NCBI GenBank assembly: GCA_013398015.1
Contig: VZRR01012414.1
Span: forward strand, 202,016-266,015
Length of the DNA stretch: 64,000 nucleotides
Direction: 5' to 3'
Origin: Oreocharis arfaki
Lineage: Eukaryota > Chordata > Aves > Passeriformes > Paramythiidae
Shown here: positions 61,464 through 64,000 of the stretch, in pieces
How positions within the stretch are numbered: position 1 is the stretch's first letter
How the letters are laid out: each line of letters opens with the position of its first letter
Made by a program: the position numbers and the translations under genes
Notes under the pieces: model-generated
Databases searched by the model: none
The model's input: only the letters and a program-made list of their open reading frames with translations
Told to the model about the DNA's origin: nothing

Positions 61464-61505
61464 GAAGCAGTCTGCCTGGACACGCTGTCAAGCAGAGTGC
61501 AGGAG
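61464..61505 (+). other. Microexon-like segment (42 nt), unproven
   Basis: GTGTTTACTCTGGCAG ends at 61463 as an acceptor and GCAGGAG|GTGAGT at 61505/61506 is a near-consensus donor. All three frames are open across 42 nt; the phase-0 reading is EAVCLDTLSSRVQE. The length is a multiple of three. Such short segments between good sites also arise by chance. Confidence 0.15.
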
Positions 61506-61820
61506 GTGAGTCTGGCCGCTTTCCTTCAGGAGAAACAGCTGGGCTGGAGCCAGGCAGGGAGGAGAGGTCAGCAGGTCACCTTGGGGTCAGGGATGTAAAA
61601 ACCTGAATTTGAGTAAAGTCCTAGTTTCCTCAGAAACAGCAAATCTTCCCCCCTACTTTTTTATCTTTCATCTCTCCCAGCTCCTCCCCAGCCATGGCAT
61701 CTGTGGGGCCACGTAGCTCATCTTTCAGCAGCAATCAGAAGAGCTGCTGACACTCTCACTGTGCATGCCTTTTGCATGCTCGGCAGTAAAAATACTCTCC
61801 ACTGGAAGAAAACCCTTAGA

Positions 61821-61864
61821 TAGACCAGGATTAGGATTAGACCAGGATTAGGTAGACCAGGACC
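61821..61864 (+). repeat. Short tandem repeat, unit about 16 bp
   Basis: TAGACCAGGA occurs three times with TTAGGA-type spacers between. It is a small local tandem duplication. Confidence 0.85.
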
Positions 61865-64000
61865 TCAAAAGTGAGTGTTGAACCAGCAGCTGGAAGGGCA
61901 GAGCAGGCTTTAGCCCTTTAGCGAGGTGTACCTAGTTGCATAAAAAGGGAGAGGAAGGCTGCAAGAGACAGAGAGAGGCAAATGAGTCCCTCCTGCCCCT
62001 GTCCACCATCTCTGCTGAAGGGATGCGTGTGGGAAAATTTCACTTGCACCTGTTTACGGTATGATTATGGGGGATATGGAGTAGACCATATGGGTTCACT
62101 TGTGGTGATTTCACCAGTGACCTTCCGACTAAGTTTTTTCTCCTGTAGATCATCATGCACTCTTTACCATCACTTTCTGAAAGCCTGCTCTGGGACCTGC
62201 AGTAGCTCCCTCTAAAAAAAAGCTTAGATACAGCAAAGTGTGGCAAGCAATCAGCAACCAGTCAATGCCAGAGCCTCTTTTTTTTCTCCTCTTTACTTGC
62301 TCCCTCCTATGCCCACTGTCTCTGAAGTTTAGCATCCCCTCTTGCTTTCAGGAAGAGAAAACTAACAGATTGAAGAGAGCTGGTGAAACAGAAGAAAGCT
62401 CCTTGTATGGTGCTGTCTCTCAGCACACTGTGCCTCACATTCACACCTGTAAAATGGGATTGAAACTTCCTTGCTTAACACAGTGACTGTGGAAATGAGA
62501 CTATGTCAAGTAACCAGAAAGACAACTGGGTAGCAGGCCTGAGGAAAAAACCAGAGCTGAGCTAATCTTCCTGGCAAAAGCAAGATTGAAGCCTTGATTT
62601 AATAAAGCAGGATGACGCCATATACCTAAATGAGCTGGCAGCTGTGAGAAGGAGGGTAAACCCCACTTGTGAGCAGAGCTTTTGCAGCACCCTGCTGTCA
62701 CATGTTGCCGTGTCCTTCTTAGCTTCTTGCTGAGCTGAGACTTCAGCCAGGCCCTCCTGACATCTGGACAGGGACTTCACTCTGCTCAGCACACAAAGAG
62801 CTAAGCAAGCTGCCCAACTCATCTTTTGAAGCAATATAGCATTTTCTGCAGGTCCAATGCTCTCATTCTACATGCAGACATATTTTAAAAAGCCCATACA
62901 GGCTTTGGTATGGTTATCATTATGGGTTGAACCTCCTGGTCGGCAAGACACTCTACGAGCATGTGGCAGGAGTTTGCAAACTAAGTATCTGTGCTGAAAC
63001 ACTGTATTGTAAAGCTTCCTGCTCACTGGTGGAACAGAAAATAAACAAAAGGCAGCACCCTTCATTGTGTCCGTGGTGTATTTTGGCCCAACATCAGGGA
63101 TGAGCTGCTCAGACCCCTGTGAGGCTGTCAGCAAAGAGATGGGGTCAGGCAGGGGTTGAAGACCTGGTGAAGGGTAGAATGGGGGTGAAATGAGGGTATG
63201 CTGAAGGCAGCTGTCCTCGTCTGCCACTGCCTGCAATACAAATGTGCCCAGAGTTATTCGAGGGCAAGTGCTTGTGATGAAGGGACATAGGAGAGTAAAA
63301 GAAGGTATGAAGGTAGCGCATGGACAGCCTTTAAAATTCCACAGATTTAAGGAAGGAGATAAAAAAGATACATTTCTCAAACTGCTAAGGTATAACATCG
63401 GGGAAGATAGGAACCAAGGGGAAAGGATTTCTTTTTCTCTTTGTCTCTTTGTTGCCCTTTTCCTTCCTACATCCTCTTGCTTGACACAGTGAGTCACACT
63501 ATGTGGCAGAGGGATGAGAAACTTTGAACCAGAGATCCTCTCTGCCACAGCCACACTCCCAACCCAAATTACTGATGATCTCAACTTGAGAGAGCACTCC
63601 TTCAACTGCTTGCAGAGCAGTGCTCACCACCTGGCTGCCTCCAGACATGCATTTTTTGGGACACCAAAACCAATAATTTACATTGTGGTAAAACCTCAGT
63701 CTCATCATGGTTCCTCTTTAGCTACAAAAGTGAGGTAAAAGGGAGAGCCCATACTTTAATCTTTCCCAGACTATGAGCCTTCTTCTGTTCATTATGGTCA
63801 GCACAGGACATCACTTAGGCAAGCGCAGGCCTGATAAAGGCCAGCATTTAAAATGGCTATTCAGCCACATCAGGAAAAGACAACAGGATGCTGAGACTGT
63901 CACAGCAGAGCTATTGCCTCTGCTCAGCTGGTGTCCCCAGCAAGGTCTTTCTGGCCCTGGGCTGTTCTTCAGATTACCCTTCAACTTCAGGGGCAGACAG
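61865..64000. other. Unique DNA with one long accidental-looking frame
   Basis: No gene was recognised. The minus strand is open for 245 codons (63605 down to 62868), the longest frame in the window. Its product is Ser/Pro/Leu-rich with no visible domain, signal or repeats. The plus strand at 63244-63492 has an 82-codon frame that ends at a GTGAGT-like donor. Neither is called as a gene. Confidence 0.4.

Overview
The window looks like bird (or at least archosaur) nuclear DNA: AT-rich, CpG-poor, without any operon-like packing, and marked by several copies of the CR1 non-LTR retrotransposon with avian-type 3' ends. No protein-coding gene, RNA gene, CRISPR array or complete virus could be recognised by sequence. 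The best overall reading is an intergenic stretch, or the inside of one or more very long introns. Species and chromosome cannot be told from the sequence alone.

Layout. 0-9 kb holds three minus-strand CR1 copies: a short 3' piece at 2.5 kb, a 1.2 kb piece with decayed reverse transcriptase coding at 5.2-6.4 kb, and a short 3' piece at 8.8 kb. Between them, at 7.4 kb, lies an exon-like segment with good splice sites and a CTCF-like core. An assembly gap inside a run of G sits at 9.67 kb. From 9.7 to 29.4 kb the DNA is mostly unique and featureless, except for a perfect inverted repeat at 10.5 kb and a CpG-richer locus at 19.4-20.3 kb. That locus carries a TATA-like box, a perfect CRE and three successive long open frames. 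A CR1 with a large internal deletion lies at 29.5-30.1 kb and an older L3/CR1-like tail at 35.0 kb.

38-44 kb holds a possible 171-nt exon and then the one clear CpG-island-like block of the window (43.2-44.4 kb). 44.5-53 kb is AT-rich and plain. It ends at a minus-strand open segment (52.79-53.01 kb) with an excellent splice acceptor, which is the strongest coding candidate here. A plus-strand CR1 tail (53.5 kb) and a minus-strand CR1 piece (55.3 kb) follow. The last 6 kb has weak exon candidates, a 28-nt near-perfect palindrome, a small tandem repeat and a 245-codon open frame that is probably accidental.

How the parts work together: nothing shows a working gene set. The regulatory-looking items (CpG block, two CREs, CTCF-like core) and the scattered exon-like segments would fit a lncRNA or the intron of a large gene, but this is inference. 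Exon candidates were found by eye from splice-site shape and open frames. In 64 kb many such pseudoexons arise by chance, so their confidences are low on purpose.
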